A stretch of 64,000 nt of DNA, taken from positions 1 to 64,000 of the forward strand of contig CBIHRS010000005.1 in NCBI GenBank assembly GCA_966212505.1, read 5' to 3'. Each line of letters begins with the position of its first letter. The stretch's first letter is position 1. The position numbers and the translations under genes are program-made. Below are positions 25,652 to 35,296 of this stretch, in pieces. The stretch is from CAMLIZ01 sp966212505 (GTDB lineage Bacteria > Pseudomonadota > Gammaproteobacteria > Burkholderiales > Burkholderiaceae_C). Under the pieces are notes generated by a model that was not told the DNA's origin, searched no databases, and saw nothing but the letters and a program-made list of their open reading frames with translations.

Positions 25652-26755
25652 ATGTCCGGCAGCACCTTCGGCTCTCTCTTCTGCGTCACCAACTTCGGCG
25701 AGAGCCATGGCCCTGCGATCGGCTGCGTGATCGACGGCTGCCCGCCCGGCATGGAACTGTCGGAAGCCGACATCCAGCCCGACCTCGACCGCCGCCGCCC
25801 CGGCACCTCGCGCCACGTGACGCAGCGCAACGAGCCCGATGCGGTGGAGATCCTCTCGGGCGTGTACGAGGGCAAGACCACCGGCACGCCGATCTGCCTG
25901 CTGATCCGCAACACCGACCAGCGCAGCAAGGACTACGGCAACATCCTCGACACCTTCCGCCCCGGCCATGCCGACTACACCTACTGGCGCAAATACGGGC
26001 TGCGCGACCCGCGCGGCGGCGGCCGCTCGTCGGCACGGCTCACGGCGCCGATGGTGGCCGCGGGCGCGGTGGCCAAGAAGTGGCTGAAGGCGCAGTACGG
26101 CACCAGCTTCGTCGGCTACATGGCCGCGCTCGGCGAGATCGAGATCCCGTTCGAGAGCGAGGCCCACATCCCGGACAACCCGTTCTTCGCGCCTAGCGCC
26201 TCGATCATCGAGCAGCTCGAATCGCACATGGATGCGCTGCGCAAGGCCGGCGATTCGTGCGGCGCGCGCATCAACGTGGTGGCGCGCCACATGCCGGTCG
26301 GCCTGGGCGAGCCGCTGTTCGACAAGCTCGATGCCGACATCGCCTACGCGATGATGGGCATCAACGCCGTCAAGGGCGTCGAGATCGGCGATGGCTTCGC
26401 CACCGTCGCGCAGCGCGGCAGCGAGCATGGCGACGAGCTCAGCCCCACCGGCTTCCGCAGCAACCACGCAGGCGGCGTGCTGGGCGGCATCTCCACGGGG
26501 CAGGACCTGCGCGTCTCGATCGCGATCAAGCCCACCAGCTCGATCCGCACGCCCAAGGCCTCGATCAACCGCGCCGGCGAACCCACCTCGGTGGAGACCT
26601 ACGGCCGCCACGATCCGTGCGTGGGCATCCGCGCGACGCCGATCGCCGAGGCGATGCTCGCGCTGGTGGTGATGGACCATGCGCTGCGCCACCGTGCGCA
26701 GTGCGGCGACGTGCAGCTGCCGATTCCGCCCATCGCCGGAAACACCGGCTCCTGA
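25652..26755 (+). CDS. aroC: Chorismate synthase
   Basis: 367 residues. It converts 5-enolpyruvylshikimate 3-phosphate to chorismate, the last step of the shikimate pathway, with reduced FMN. The signature GESHGPAIGCVIDGCPPG at residues 14-31, the RRPGTSR segment and GGGRSSARLT are all present. The start at 25652 gives the normal MSGSTFGSLFCVTNFGESHG N-terminus; no good ribosome site is seen before it. The stop shares one base with the next start (TGATG), so the MFS gene is coupled. Confidence 0.98.
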   Translation: MSGSTFGSLFCVTNFGESHGPAIGCVIDGCPPGMELSEADIQPDLDRRRPGTSRHVTQRNEPDAVEILSGVYEGKTTGTPICLLIRNTDQRSKDYGNILDTFRPGHADYTYWRKYGLRDPRGGGRSSARLTAPMVAAGAVAKKWLKAQYGTSFVGYMAALGEIEIPFESEAHIPDNPFFAPSASIIEQLESHMDALRKAGDSCGARINVVARHMPVGLGEPLFDKLDADIAYAMMGINAVKGVEIGDGFATVAQRGSEHGDELSPTGFRSNHAGGVLGGISTGQDLRVSIAIKPTSSIRTPKASINRAGEPTSVETYGRHDPCVGIRATPIAEAMLALVVMDHALRHRAQCGDVQLPIPPIAGNTGS

Positions 26756-27933
26756 TGCCCAGCGGCCGCAGCCCGCTGGCCGCGTTTGCCGCGGTCGCGT
26801 TCTGCTACTACGGCTACGTCGGGTTGTTCAACCCGTATGCGCCGCTGTGGTTCAAGCACCTCGGCTTCTCGACGCTGGCCATCGGCGTGCTGGCGGCGCT
26901 GCAGTCGTGGACCCGCGTGGTCGCGCCGTATGCCTGGGGCTGGCTCGCCGACCACAGCGGCCGGCGCGTGGAGCTGCTGCGTCTTGCAGTGGGCCTGTCG
27001 ACGGCGTCGGTCGCCGGCCTGCTGGTCGCGCGCAGCTTCGCCGGGGTCGCACTGTGCGTGCTGCTGCTGTTCTTGAGCAACGGCGGCGTGGTGCCGCTGT
27101 CGGAGGCGGCGCTGGCGCACCACGTGAGCAGCGGGCGGGGCCTGGACGTCGGCCGCTATGGCCGGGTGCGGGTGTGGGGCTCGATCGGCTTCATCATCGC
27201 CGTCAGCGTCTACGGCTTCGTGCTGCAGCGGGTCGATATCGGCGTGTTCCCGGCGCTGGTGCTGGGCACGCTGAGCCTGCTGGTGGTGGCGAGCTTCCGG
27301 CTGCCGGCCACGCATGACGCGCATGCGGCAGGCGATGAGGCCGCGGGCAGCGCGATGGCGGTGCTGCGGCGGCCGGAGGTGGCGTGGTTCTTCGCCGGCG
27401 TGTTCTTCACGGTGCTGGCCCATGCGGGGCTGTATGCCTTCTTCTCGCTCTACCTCGATGCGCTGGGCTACGGCAAGGCCGCGGTGGGCCTGTTCTGGGC
27501 GGTGTCGGTCGCGGCCGAGATCGCGTTCTTCACCTTCCAGGGCCGCTGGTTCCACCGTCTCTCCGTGCATGGCTGGCTGATCGCGGGCGCGGCGGCCACC
27601 ACGCTGCGCTTCGCGGCGACGGCGGCTTTCGGCCGCATTGCCGTCGTGCTGGTGGCGGCGCAGCTGCTGCACGCATTGACCTTCGCCGCGCAGCATGCGG
27701 CCTGCGTGGCGCTGGTGAACCGGCATTTCCCCGGGCGGCTGCGCGGGCGCGGGCAGGCGCTGTACACCACGCTGGGCTACGGCGTCTCGGGCGTGCTCGG
27801 CGGCCTGGCCGGCGGGGCGCTGAGCGAGCGCCTCGGCTTCGTGGCGGTGTTCGCCGCCTCGGCCGTCGCCGGTGTGGTGGCGCTGCTGTGCTGCCTGCAG
27901 GCGCGCCGGCTCGACCGGGCAACACTGAGCTGA
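26755..27933 (+). CDS. MFS transporter, HcaT-like (MFS_1_like)
   Basis: 392 residues from ATG 26755, twelve predicted helices. The N-terminal FCYYGYVGLFNPYAPLWFKHLG and the YGRVRVWGSIGFIIAV segment resemble the 3-phenylpropionate transporter HcaT group. Substrate unknown; members are annotated as aromatic acid or drug transporters. Its start overlaps the aroC stop, so an aromatic compound would be a natural guess, but the sequence alone does not show it. The long open frame starting 498 bases upstream is antisense-quality sequence within aroC and is excluded. Confidence 0.88.
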   Translation: MPSGRSPLAAFAAVAFCYYGYVGLFNPYAPLWFKHLGFSTLAIGVLAALQSWTRVVAPYAWGWLADHSGRRVELLRLAVGLSTASVAGLLVARSFAGVALCVLLLFLSNGGVVPLSEAALAHHVSSGRGLDVGRYGRVRVWGSIGFIIAVSVYGFVLQRVDIGVFPALVLGTLSLLVVASFRLPATHDAHAAGDEAAGSAMAVLRRPEVAWFFAGVFFTVLAHAGLYAFFSLYLDALGYGKAAVGLFWAVSVAAEIAFFTFQGRWFHRLSVHGWLIAGAAATTLRFAATAAFGRIAVVLVAAQLLHALTFAAQHAACVALVNRHFPGRLRGRGQALYTTLGYGVSGVLGGLAGGALSERLGFVAVFAASAVAGVVALLCCLQARRLDRATLS

Positions 27934-27951
27934 TTTCGCGTCGCGGGTGGC

Positions 27952-27973
27952 GCCGGCCGTCCGCCCGGCCGGC
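27952..27973 (+). terminator. GC-rich hairpin after the aroC-MFS pair
   Basis: GCCGGCCG-TCCGCC-CGGCCGGC, eight base pairs and a six-base loop, 18 bases after the MFS stop. No T run follows. It may end the aroC-MFS transcript before the RND operon. Confidence 0.45.
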
Positions 27974-28084
27974 AGTTCGTCGCCCCGAACACGCGCTTTG
28001 TCGCATCGCCCCTGTTCGCCCCGGCGTCCCCTTCCTACACTGCGGCCGCTTCACGAGAGCGAGCCGACACGAAAGGAAGACGAC

Positions 28085-29236
28085 ATGCGCAAGCCCTGGC
28101 TGATCGGAGGAATGGGCCTGGTGGTGGCGGTGGGCATCGCTGCCGCGGTGGCGGTGGGCCACGGCAGCGCCAAGACCACGTTGCCCGGCAAAGACGGCAA
28201 GGACGGCAAGCCCGAGGTGGCGCTGGAATTCTCGGCCGCCGAGGTCACCCGGCCGGTGATGGGCAGCATGCCCACGCGCATCGAGTTCTCAGGCCCGCTG
28301 GTGGCGCCTTCCACGGCCATCGTGCGGGCCAAGGCCGCTGGCACGCTGCTTTCGCTGAACGTGGCCGAGGGCAGCCGCGTGAAGGCCGGGCAGGTGCTGG
28401 GCAAGATCGACCTCGCCGAGCTCGACAGCCGGGTGGCCGAGCGCAACGCGATGCTGGAGCAGGCCCGTGCGCAGCTGGCGCAGGCCGAGCGCAACCATGA
28501 GTCGAACCTGAGGCTGGCCGACCAGAAATTCATCTCGCCCAATGCGCTCGAAGGCTCACGCAGCGCGCTCGACACCGCCCGCGCGCAGTTCAACGCGGCG
28601 CGGGCGCAGCTCGACAGCACCCGCGTCAACCTGCGCGATGCGGCGCTGGTCGCACCGATCGCGGGCGTGGTGGCCAAGCGGCACGTGGTGCCCGGCGAGA
28701 AGCTGAGCCCCGAGCAGCAGGTGTTGACCATCGTCGACCTGCAGGCGCTGGAGCTGGCCGGCAACGTGGGCACGCACGAGGTCTCGATGCTGTCGCCGGG
28801 CATGGCGGTCGAGGTGCGGGTCGAGGGCGCGCCGGCGCCGGTGCAGGGCCGGCTCGCGCGCATTGCACCCGCGGCCGAGGCCGGCACCCGCTCGATCGGC
28901 GTGACGGTGGCGCTGGCCAACCCCAAGGAGACCTTCCGCGCCGGCCAGTACGCGCTGGCCACCGTGGTGCTGCCCGACATCACCCAGCGCCTGCTGCTGC
29001 CGGCCTCGGCCGTGGGCAGCACCTCGGGCCAGGACCATGTGTGGGTGCTCGAGAACGGCGCGCTGCTGCGGCGCGCGATCACCACCGGCCGCCACGACGA
29101 CGCGACCGGCCGGGTCGAGGTGCTGCAGGGCCTGGCGCCCGGCGCCCAGGTGCTGGCGGCGCGCTTCGACAACCTGCGCGAAGGCGCCAAGGCGGTGGTC
29201 GTGGCCAAGGCCGCCTCGGCCCCCAACCACCAGTGA
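28085..29236 (+). CDS. RND efflux periplasmic adaptor (membrane fusion protein)
   Basis: 383 residues from ATG 28085, chosen because AAAGGAAG lies just before it and a signal/anchor helix begins at residue 5. Ordered parts are the first lipoyl half and beta strands (residues 45-110), a helical hairpin of about 115-190 rich in Gln, Ala and Arg, the second lipoyl half (DAALVAPIAGVVAKRHVVPGE), a beta barrel and the membrane-proximal domain with TGRHDDATGRVEVLQGL. No lipobox cysteine, so it is anchored by its N-terminal helix. It links the following RND pump to an outer-membrane channel not encoded here. Confidence 0.94.
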   Translation: MRKPWLIGGMGLVVAVGIAAAVAVGHGSAKTTLPGKDGKDGKPEVALEFSAAEVTRPVMGSMPTRIEFSGPLVAPSTAIVRAKAAGTLLSLNVAEGSRVKAGQVLGKIDLAELDSRVAERNAMLEQARAQLAQAERNHESNLRLADQKFISPNALEGSRSALDTARAQFNAARAQLDSTRVNLRDAALVAPIAGVVAKRHVVPGEKLSPEQQVLTIVDLQALELAGNVGTHEVSMLSPGMAVEVRVEGAPAPVQGRLARIAPAAEAGTRSIGVTVALANPKETFRAGQYALATVVLPDITQRLLLPASAVGSTSGQDHVWVLENGALLRRAITTGRHDDATGRVEVLQGLAPGAQVLAARFDNLREGAKAVVVAKAASAPNHQ

Positions 29237-29249
29237 AGGGAGCCGCGCC

Positions 29250-32200
29250 ATGTGGATGACCCGCGTCTCGATCAACAACCCCGTGTTCGCCACCATGGTG
29301 ATGGTGGCGCTGTGCGTGCTGGGGCTGTTTGCGTACGGCAAGCTGGGCGTGGAACAGATGCCCGACATCTCGTTCCCCGTCGCCTTCATCGACGTTGCCT
29401 ACCCCGGCGCCTCGCCGGAGGCGGTGGAGCGCGAGGTGACCAAGGTGGTGGAAGAGGGCGTCAACAGCGTGGCCGGCGTCAAGCAGATCACCTCGCGCAG
29501 CTTCGAGGGCCGCAGCCAGACCAGCGTGGAGTTCAACCTCGACGCCGACATGGGCCGCGCGATGCAGGACCTGCGCGACCGCGTGGCCGCCATCCAGCCC
29601 AGCTTCCCCAAGGATGCCAAGGCGCCCACGATCCAGCGCTTCAACAACGACAACGCCCAGCCCGTGGTGGTGATGGCGCTGACCTCGCAGACACGCAGCC
29701 CGCGCGAGCAATCCATCCTGGCCGACCAGACGATCGCCAAGCGGCTGCAGCGGGTGGATGGCGTGGCCCGCGTCGAGGTGAGCGGCCTGGCCACGCGCGA
29801 GGTGCGCATCGACCTCGACCCCGCGCGGCTGCGTGCCTACGGCATCACGCCGGCCGAGATCAGCACCGCGCTCAACCAGGCCAATGCCGACCAGCCGGTG
29901 GGCCTGCTGACCGATGCGCGCCAGGATTCGATCCTGCGCGTCGAGGGCCGGGTGCGCGACCCCAAGCAGTTCACCGAGGTGGTGGTGGGCCACCGAGGCG
30001 GCCTGCCGCTGACGCTGGGCGACCTGGGCAGCCTGGTCGAGCGCGAGAAGGAGCCCGATTCGCTGTCGCGCATCAACCGCCAGCGCGCGATCACCTTCAA
30101 CATCTACAAGCAGCAGGATGCCAACGTGGTGGCCACCGGCGAGGCGCTGAAGGCCGCGGCCGACGAGCTGCGCAAGAGCCTGCCGCAGGGCATGGAGCTG
30201 CAGCTGGTCTACGCCAACAGCGATTCGGTGAAGAACTCGCTCACCGGCCTGCGCCACACGCTGGTGGAAGGCGCGCTGCTCACCATCGCGATCGTGTTCC
30301 TGTTCCTCCACTCGTGGCGCTCGACCATCATCACCGGGCTGACGCTGCCGATCGCGGTGATCTCCAGCTTCATCGCGGTGTATGCCTTCGGCTTCACGCT
30401 GAACTTCATGACGATGATGGCGCTGAGCCTGTGCATCGGCCTGCTGATCGACGATGCGATCGTGGTACGCGAGAACATCGTGCGCCACGTGCACATGGGC
30501 AAGGACCACCATGCGGCCGCCCGTGAAGGCACCGAGGAGATCGGCCTCGCGGTGATGGCCACCACCTTCGCGATCTGCGCGGTGTTCACGCCGGTGGCCT
30601 TCATGGGCGGCATCGTCGGCAAGTTCTTCTATCCCTTCGGCATCACGGTGACGGTGGCGGTGCTGGTGAGCCTGTTCGTCAGCTTCACGCTCGATCCGAT
30701 GCTGTCGTCGGTGTGGCGCGATCCACCGGCCGAGCGGCTGCGCCGGCTGCCGGTGCTGAAGCAGCTGATCAACGCCACCGACCGCGGGATGGAGCTGCTG
30801 CATGCGGTGTACGAGCGGCTGATCCGCTGGGCCTTCTCGGGCCGGCGCTACCGGCTCTTCGTGCTGCCGCTGCCGGTCTATGGCCGGCCCTTCGATGCGC
30901 AAGGCGAGCGCGACAAGGCGCAGCCGCGCCGCCTGCGCCTGATGACGCTCACGCCGCGCGGCATCATCCTGTGGACCGGCGTGGCCAGCTTCGTCGCGGC
31001 GCTGATGCTGGCGCCGCTGGTGGGCAGCGAGTTCATCCCCGAGACCGACCAGAGCTTCACGCAGCTCTCGCTGCGCATGCCGGTGGGCTCCAGCCTGGAG
31101 CGCAGCGACGCCAAGGTGCGGCAGGTGGAGGAGGTGCTGGCCGGCATCCCCGAGGTGAAGATCGTCTCGACCAACGTCGGCGGCCAGGGCAACGGCTTCG
31201 CGGTGGGCCGCGCCCAGGCCACGCTGAACCTGACGCTGGTCGACCGCCAGGACCGCCAGCGCACGCAGAAGCAGGTGGAGGACGCCATCCGCGAGCAGAT
31301 CGCGAAGATCCCCGGCCTGGAGGTCTCGGTGGGCTTCAACAAGCCGATCTACGTGGCCATCCTCGGCAACGACCCCGACGGCCTGATCAGGATCGCGCAG
31401 GACTTCGCCGACAAGGTCAAGAAGATCCCCGGCATCGTCGACGTCGACCTCTCGGCCAAGCCCGGCCTGCCGGCCTATGCGGTGAAGCTGAAGCCCGGCG
31501 CGGTGCGCGAGCTGGGCCTCACGGCGCCGCAGCTGGCCTCGTCGCTGCGCGCCTATGTGAATGGCGACGTCGCCACCTACTGGACCACGCCCGACGGCCA
31601 GCAGGTGGAAGTGCTGTTGCGCCTGCCGGAGACGCAGCGCGAGCGCGTGGCGCAGATGCGCCAGCTGCCGGTGGCCTTCGCGAAGGACGGCACGCCGATC
31701 GCGCTCGACACGGTGGCCACGATCGAGCCGGTGGTCAACCCCGACGTGATCCGGCGCCAGAACCTGCAGCGCCGCGAGGCCATCTTCGCCGGCGTGCAGG
31801 GCCGGCCCGCGGGCGACGTGGGGGCCGACGTGCAGAAGCTGGTCAAGGAGACCGCGCTGCCGCCTGGCTACAGCTTCGACGTGGGTGGCGACACCAAGCA
31901 GCAGCAGGACGCGATGACGGCGATGGTCGGCGCACTCGGGCTGGCGGTGATCTTCATCTACATCGTGCTGGCCAGCCAGTTCGGCAGCTTCCTGCAGCCG
32001 GTGGCGATCATGCTCTCGCTGCCGCTGAGCCTGATCGGCGTGATGCTCGCGCTGCTGTGCTGGCACTCGACGCTGAACATCTTCTCGATGATCGGCCTCG
32101 TGATGCTGATGGGCCTGGTGACCAAGAACGCCATCCTGCTGGTCGACTTTGCCAACCACGCGATCAAGGCCGGCGCCAGCGTGGCCGATGCGGTGCTGCA

Positions 32201-32477
32201 GGCCGGGCTGATCCGCATGCGGCCGATCATCATGACCACCGCGGCCATGGTGTTCGGCATGCTGCCGCTGGCCCTGGCGCTCAACGAGGGCGGCGAGATC
32301 CAGGCGCCGATGGGCCGCGCGATCATCGGCGGCGTGCTGACCTCGACGCTGCTGACGCTGGTGGTGGTGCCGGTGGCCTACAGCTATCTTGTGCGCCGGC
32401 GTAAGCCGGCCGTCGTGCAGCCGCCCGCCAACGACGAGGCTGTCGCCATGCCGGTGCGGGCAGTTGCTGCAGAGTAG
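29250..32477 (+). CDS. RND multidrug efflux permease (HAE1 type)
   Basis: 1075 residues from ATG 29250, 13 bases after the adaptor. It has the twelve-helix, two-docking-domain layout of AcrB-like pumps; the proton-relay aspartates are D401 and D402 in LLIDDAIVVREN. Typical segments are PDISFPVAFIDVAYPGASPE at the N-terminus and the late GLVTKNAILLVDFAN. An insert of about 40 residues lies around residues 530-570, between the two halves. Substrates unknown. No outer-membrane factor follows, so it probably shares a TolC-type channel from elsewhere. Confidence 0.95.
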   Translation: MWMTRVSINNPVFATMVMVALCVLGLFAYGKLGVEQMPDISFPVAFIDVAYPGASPEAVEREVTKVVEEGVNSVAGVKQITSRSFEGRSQTSVEFNLDADMGRAMQDLRDRVAAIQPSFPKDAKAPTIQRFNNDNAQPVVVMALTSQTRSPREQSILADQTIAKRLQRVDGVARVEVSGLATREVRIDLDPARLRAYGITPAEISTALNQANADQPVGLLTDARQDSILRVEGRVRDPKQFTEVVVGHRGGLPLTLGDLGSLVEREKEPDSLSRINRQRAITFNIYKQQDANVVATGEALKAAADELRKSLPQGMELQLVYANSDSVKNSLTGLRHTLVEGALLTIAIVFLFLHSWRSTIITGLTLPIAVISSFIAVYAFGFTLNFMTMMALSLCIGLLIDDAIVVRENIVRHVHMGKDHHAAAREGTEEIGLAVMATTFAICAVFTPVAFMGGIVGKFFYPFGITVTVAVLVSLFVSFTLDPMLSSVWRDPPAERLRRLPVLKQLINATDRGMELLHAVYERLIRWAFSGRRYRLFVLPLPVYGRPFDAQGERDKAQPRRLRLMTLTPRGIILWTGVASFVAALMLAPLVGSEFIPETDQSFTQLSLRMPVGSSLERSDAKVRQVEEVLAGIPEVKIVSTNVGGQGNGFAVGRAQATLNLTLVDRQDRQRTQKQVEDAIREQIAKIPGLEVSVGFNKPIYVAILGNDPDGLIRIAQDFADKVKKIPGIVDVDLSAKPGLPAYAVKLKPGAVRELGLTAPQLASSLRAYVNGDVATYWTTPDGQQVEVLLRLPETQRERVAQMRQLPVAFAKDGTPIALDTVATIEPVVNPDVIRRQNLQRREAIFAGVQGRPAGDVGADVQKLVKETALPPGYSFDVGGDTKQQQDAMTAMVGALGLAVIFIYIVLASQFGSFLQPVAIMLSLPLSLIGVMLALLCWHSTLNIFSMIGLVMLMGLVTKNAILLVDFANHAIKAGASVADAVLQAGLIRMRPIIMTTAAMVFGMLPLALALNEGGEIQAPMGRAIIGGVLTSTLLTLVVVPVAYSYLVRRRKPAVVQPPANDEAVAMPVRAVAAE

Positions 32478-32575
32478 ACACCGGCTGGGGTTTTCACTGA
32501 TCGGCGTGGCCGCGTGACCGTTCGATAGGCCAGGAGGGCGTGCATCGCCCGCCACCCATCGAAAGGAGAGTCTTC

Positions 32576-34333
32576 ATGCGGCGCATTCCGTTCGCTTCGT
32601 CACGCGGCATCCTTCCCCTGGCGGCAGCGTCGCTGCTCTGGCTTTCAGCCTGCGGTGGCGACGGCAGCTCCCCGGCCGCGGCCGGGGGTGGCGGCACCAA
32701 CAACGGCACGGGCGGTGGCACGGTCTCGGCGCAGGCCACCTTCCCGACCGGGCTGGCGGTCGGCTCGCCGGCCGACATCAGCAGTGCGAGTTCGGCCCAG
32801 GGCTTGCCGCCGGGCGGCGCCCGCGTGGCGCTCGATTGGAGCCGCGCGGCCTGGCATGCGCTCGCCTCGGGCGATGGCGCAGAACTTGGCCGCCTCGCCG
32901 CCGTGGCGCTGCCACTGGGCAGCGCCCGTGCAGACACCGCGATGGTGCCCGACCTCAAGATCTCGGCCGACCGGATCGAGAAGGTGCTGTCGGGTGACAC
33001 GAGCATTTCGCTCGACCAGGTGCTGGCGCTGGAGGAACTGTTCGGCGGCGGGGGCAATGCGAACTGCTATGGCCCCAGCCTGGCCTACCAGTCGCACGAG
33101 GATGCCTTGGGCGGCGGTCCGATGTCGTCGGGCACGCTGCCCGGCGGAGACCTGGGCCTCTGGCTCGAATACGAGAACGGCACCCAGCCCTGCGTGGCGG
33201 CCCAGCTGAGCCGCCGCGTCGCCGGGGCCAAGGGCCAGGCCACGCAAGGCCTGCTTCTGATGGCCGCGATGCGCCTGACCGTGGCGCGCTCCAGCGTGCT
33301 CAGCATGCCCGCTGCCGGCAGCAGCACCGACATTGCCACCGACTTCGCGACGCTGCTGCATACCGTGCCGGCGTTCGCCTCGATCAACGTCTATGCGGCC
33401 AGCATCAGCCTGGATGGCAGCGGGGCCGTCTACACCTACCGCCTGGCCATCGGCAACGGCGCCACGGATGCCAGCGCGCGCAGCGGCGAGATCATCATGC
33501 GCCACACGCCGGGGTCGAGTGCGTCCAGCTACAGCGGCACCATGCAGGTGTCGGGCTTCTGGCTCACGCTGGATCCGGCCATGGGCTGCATCGATGCGAC
33601 GTCCGGCGGACTGCTGCAGGCAGCGCGGGTGAGCACGCTGCGCTACAGCCGCAGCGGCACCACGATCGCTTTCGCGAGCCGCAGCGCCGATTACTGCGGC
33701 GCGCCCGCCAGCACCGCGTCGGCCGACTGGGGCGCCGACGTGGCCTCGTTCACCACCGGCGGCGAGCTCGACCCGACGGTCAAGCTGAGCGGCGCGATCC
33801 GGGGCAGCACCAAGGGCTGGCGCGGCAACTTCGCGCGCTTCGCGGGCGACTTCGATCGCAACACCGTGGCGGGCAACTTCCTCTATGCCTGGCAGGCCGG
33901 CACCGGTGACGGCAACTCGCGGGCACTGGCCGTCAATGCCGACTACAACAGCGCCACCGAGACGCGCTCGTTGCAGGGCTTCTTCGCATTCGCGGGCGAC
34001 ATCGCGAGCACCGACGGCTCGCTGCTCGGGATGATCTGCAACTGGGCCGGCCCGGGCAACCAGCACGCGCCGCAGGCAAGCTTCCAGTCGCAGACCGCGA
34101 CGCTGAGCGCGAGCGCGCTGGGTTTCGTGATCCCCAGCGGCGGCAGCAAGATCACCTATGCACCAACCAACAGCTGCAGCTCGACGACCACCGAGTACGA
34201 CGCCAATGTCGATGGCAGCATCGCCAGCGGCGAAGGCGCCGGCACCGCGGCTGTGCTGGACGCGCCGACCGGTTCCAACACCGTGCAGCAGGAGATCGAA
34301 GGCCGCGGCTTCGCCAAGCCCAGCCTGTTCTGA
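32576..34333 (+). CDS. Predicted lipoprotein of unknown function
   Basis: 585 residues. A GAAAGGAG ribosome site lies shortly before ATG 32576. The signal peptide ends in a lipobox LSAC (cysteine at residue 24), followed by a Gly/Asn/Thr-rich linker (GGGGTNNGTGGG). The mature protein is rich in Ser, Ala, Gly and short beta-type stretches. It holds a few cysteines that could form disulfides. I recognise no domain. It follows the RND pump by 98 bases in the same direction; whether it shares the transcript is open. A strong hairpin closes the gene. Confidence 0.85.
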   Translation: MRRIPFASSRGILPLAAASLLWLSACGGDGSSPAAAGGGGTNNGTGGGTVSAQATFPTGLAVGSPADISSASSAQGLPPGGARVALDWSRAAWHALASGDGAELGRLAAVALPLGSARADTAMVPDLKISADRIEKVLSGDTSISLDQVLALEELFGGGGNANCYGPSLAYQSHEDALGGGPMSSGTLPGGDLGLWLEYENGTQPCVAAQLSRRVAGAKGQATQGLLLMAAMRLTVARSSVLSMPAAGSSTDIATDFATLLHTVPAFASINVYAASISLDGSGAVYTYRLAIGNGATDASARSGEIIMRHTPGSSASSYSGTMQVSGFWLTLDPAMGCIDATSGGLLQAARVSTLRYSRSGTTIAFASRSADYCGAPASTASADWGADVASFTTGGELDPTVKLSGAIRGSTKGWRGNFARFAGDFDRNTVAGNFLYAWQAGTGDGNSRALAVNADYNSATETRSLQGFFAFAGDIASTDGSLLGMICNWAGPGNQHAPQASFQSQTATLSASALGFVIPSGGSKITYAPTNSCSSTTTEYDANVDGSIASGEGAGTAAVLDAPTGSNTVQQEIEGRGFAKPSLF

Positions 34334-34341
34334 CGTGCAAA

Positions 34342-34363
34342 GGGGCTGGCTTCGGCCAGCCCC
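34342..34363. terminator. UUCG-loop terminator hairpin
   Basis: GGGGCTGGC-TTCG-GCCAGCCCC: nine perfect pairs closed by the very stable C(UUCG)G tetraloop, between the convergent lipoprotein and phasin-like genes. The hairpin is symmetrical, so it can work from both sides. Confidence 0.8.
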
Positions 34364-34364
34364 G

Positions 34365-35102
34365 TCAGTGCCGAGTCGTCGACGGCCTGTCGACGAAGGT
34401 GCGGCCGGCGTCGGCCAGGTGGCCCGACCAGCTGATCCAGTCGTTCCACGCCGAGCTGGCCAGTGTCATCGCCTGGCGTGTGGCTTCCTGGGCCGGCCAC
34501 ATCAGCGGGCTGGCGGCCAGCGGGCTGGTCACATGCTCGACCTCGGCCTCCAGCACGTCGGCCGTCTGCGGCAGCGCGGCCTGCACCTTCATCCACTCGG
34601 TGGCGGCGTTCCACAGGGCGCCGTTCATCCGGGTGAGGCCCTCGGCCAGTTGGCCCACCGATTCGAGCAGGTTGCGGGTGATCACGCCGCTGACCTCGGT
34701 CCAGTATTGGTTCGCACCGTCGGCATCGGCACGCGCGAGCTCGAGCTGGATGTTGGTGAGGTCGCCGAGGCTGGCGACCGTGAGCAGATCTTTCGCGGCG
34801 CGCTCGTGGGCCGCTTCGGCGCGCTGGGCGGCCTCGAGCTGCGCATTGCGCAGCGCCTGGGCACCACGCAGCACTGAGGTGCATGCGGCGATCTGCCAGG
34901 CGAGGTATTCCTTGCCGACGCTGTTGGACCAGGCGTCGATCGCGCCTTCGAGCGTGGTGTCGCGCTCGCTGTCGGCAGGCGCCTCGGCCTGCACCGGGTC
35001 GGGCGTTTCCGCGGCTTCAGGGGTGGCGTCGCGGTTCACCACGCTGGGGGCGGCAGCGGACTTGCGGCCATTGGGAGCCGCGCGGTTGGTCTGGGTGGCC
35101 AT
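34365..35102 (-). CDS. Phasin-like helical protein
   Basis: 245 residues. An Ala/Pro/Asp-rich N-terminal tail (residues 1-50) leads to a long helical region with repeated Ala, Gln and Glu. Segments such as LRNAQLEAAQRAEAAHERAAKDLLTVASLGDLTNIQLEL resemble the phasin_2 group that coats polyhydroxyalkanoate granules. No PHA synthase or depolymerase is in the window. I see no signal peptide or membrane helix. The assignment rests on overall character, so it is moderate; other coiled-coil proteins could look alike. It is divergent from the response regulator across 194 bases in which I see no clear promoter. Confidence 0.5.
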   Translation of the reverse strand: MATQTNRAAPNGRKSAAAPSVVNRDATPEAAETPDPVQAEAPADSERDTTLEGAIDAWSNSVGKEYLAWQIAACTSVLRGAQALRNAQLEAAQRAEAAHERAAKDLLTVASLGDLTNIQLELARADADGANQYWTEVSGVITRNLLESVGQLAEGLTRMNGALWNAATEWMKVQAALPQTADVLEAEVEHVTSPLAASPLMWPAQEATRQAMTLASSAWNDWISWSGHLADAGRTFVDRPSTTRH

Positions 35103-35296
35103 GCCTGGATCCTCCTGGGCTTGAGGGCTGAGAGCGAGTAGGGACCATCTCTGACGATAGAGGCTGCGGCGTGCCTCGGCAAGCCTTTGCAGGCCAGCTT
35201 TTGACCTTCGGCACGCGCGGGCTTGCGGGTGCGCAAATTGCTCATTGGGTATGCTGCGGCCCCCAACAACAGGGCACGCACGCCCGGAGCCACCTG

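Noticed and set aside
29079..32555. Open minus-strand frame of 1158 codons opposite the RND permease
   Set aside because: Antisense artefact of codon bias; composition is unlike a real protein and the opposite strand is a clear RND pump.
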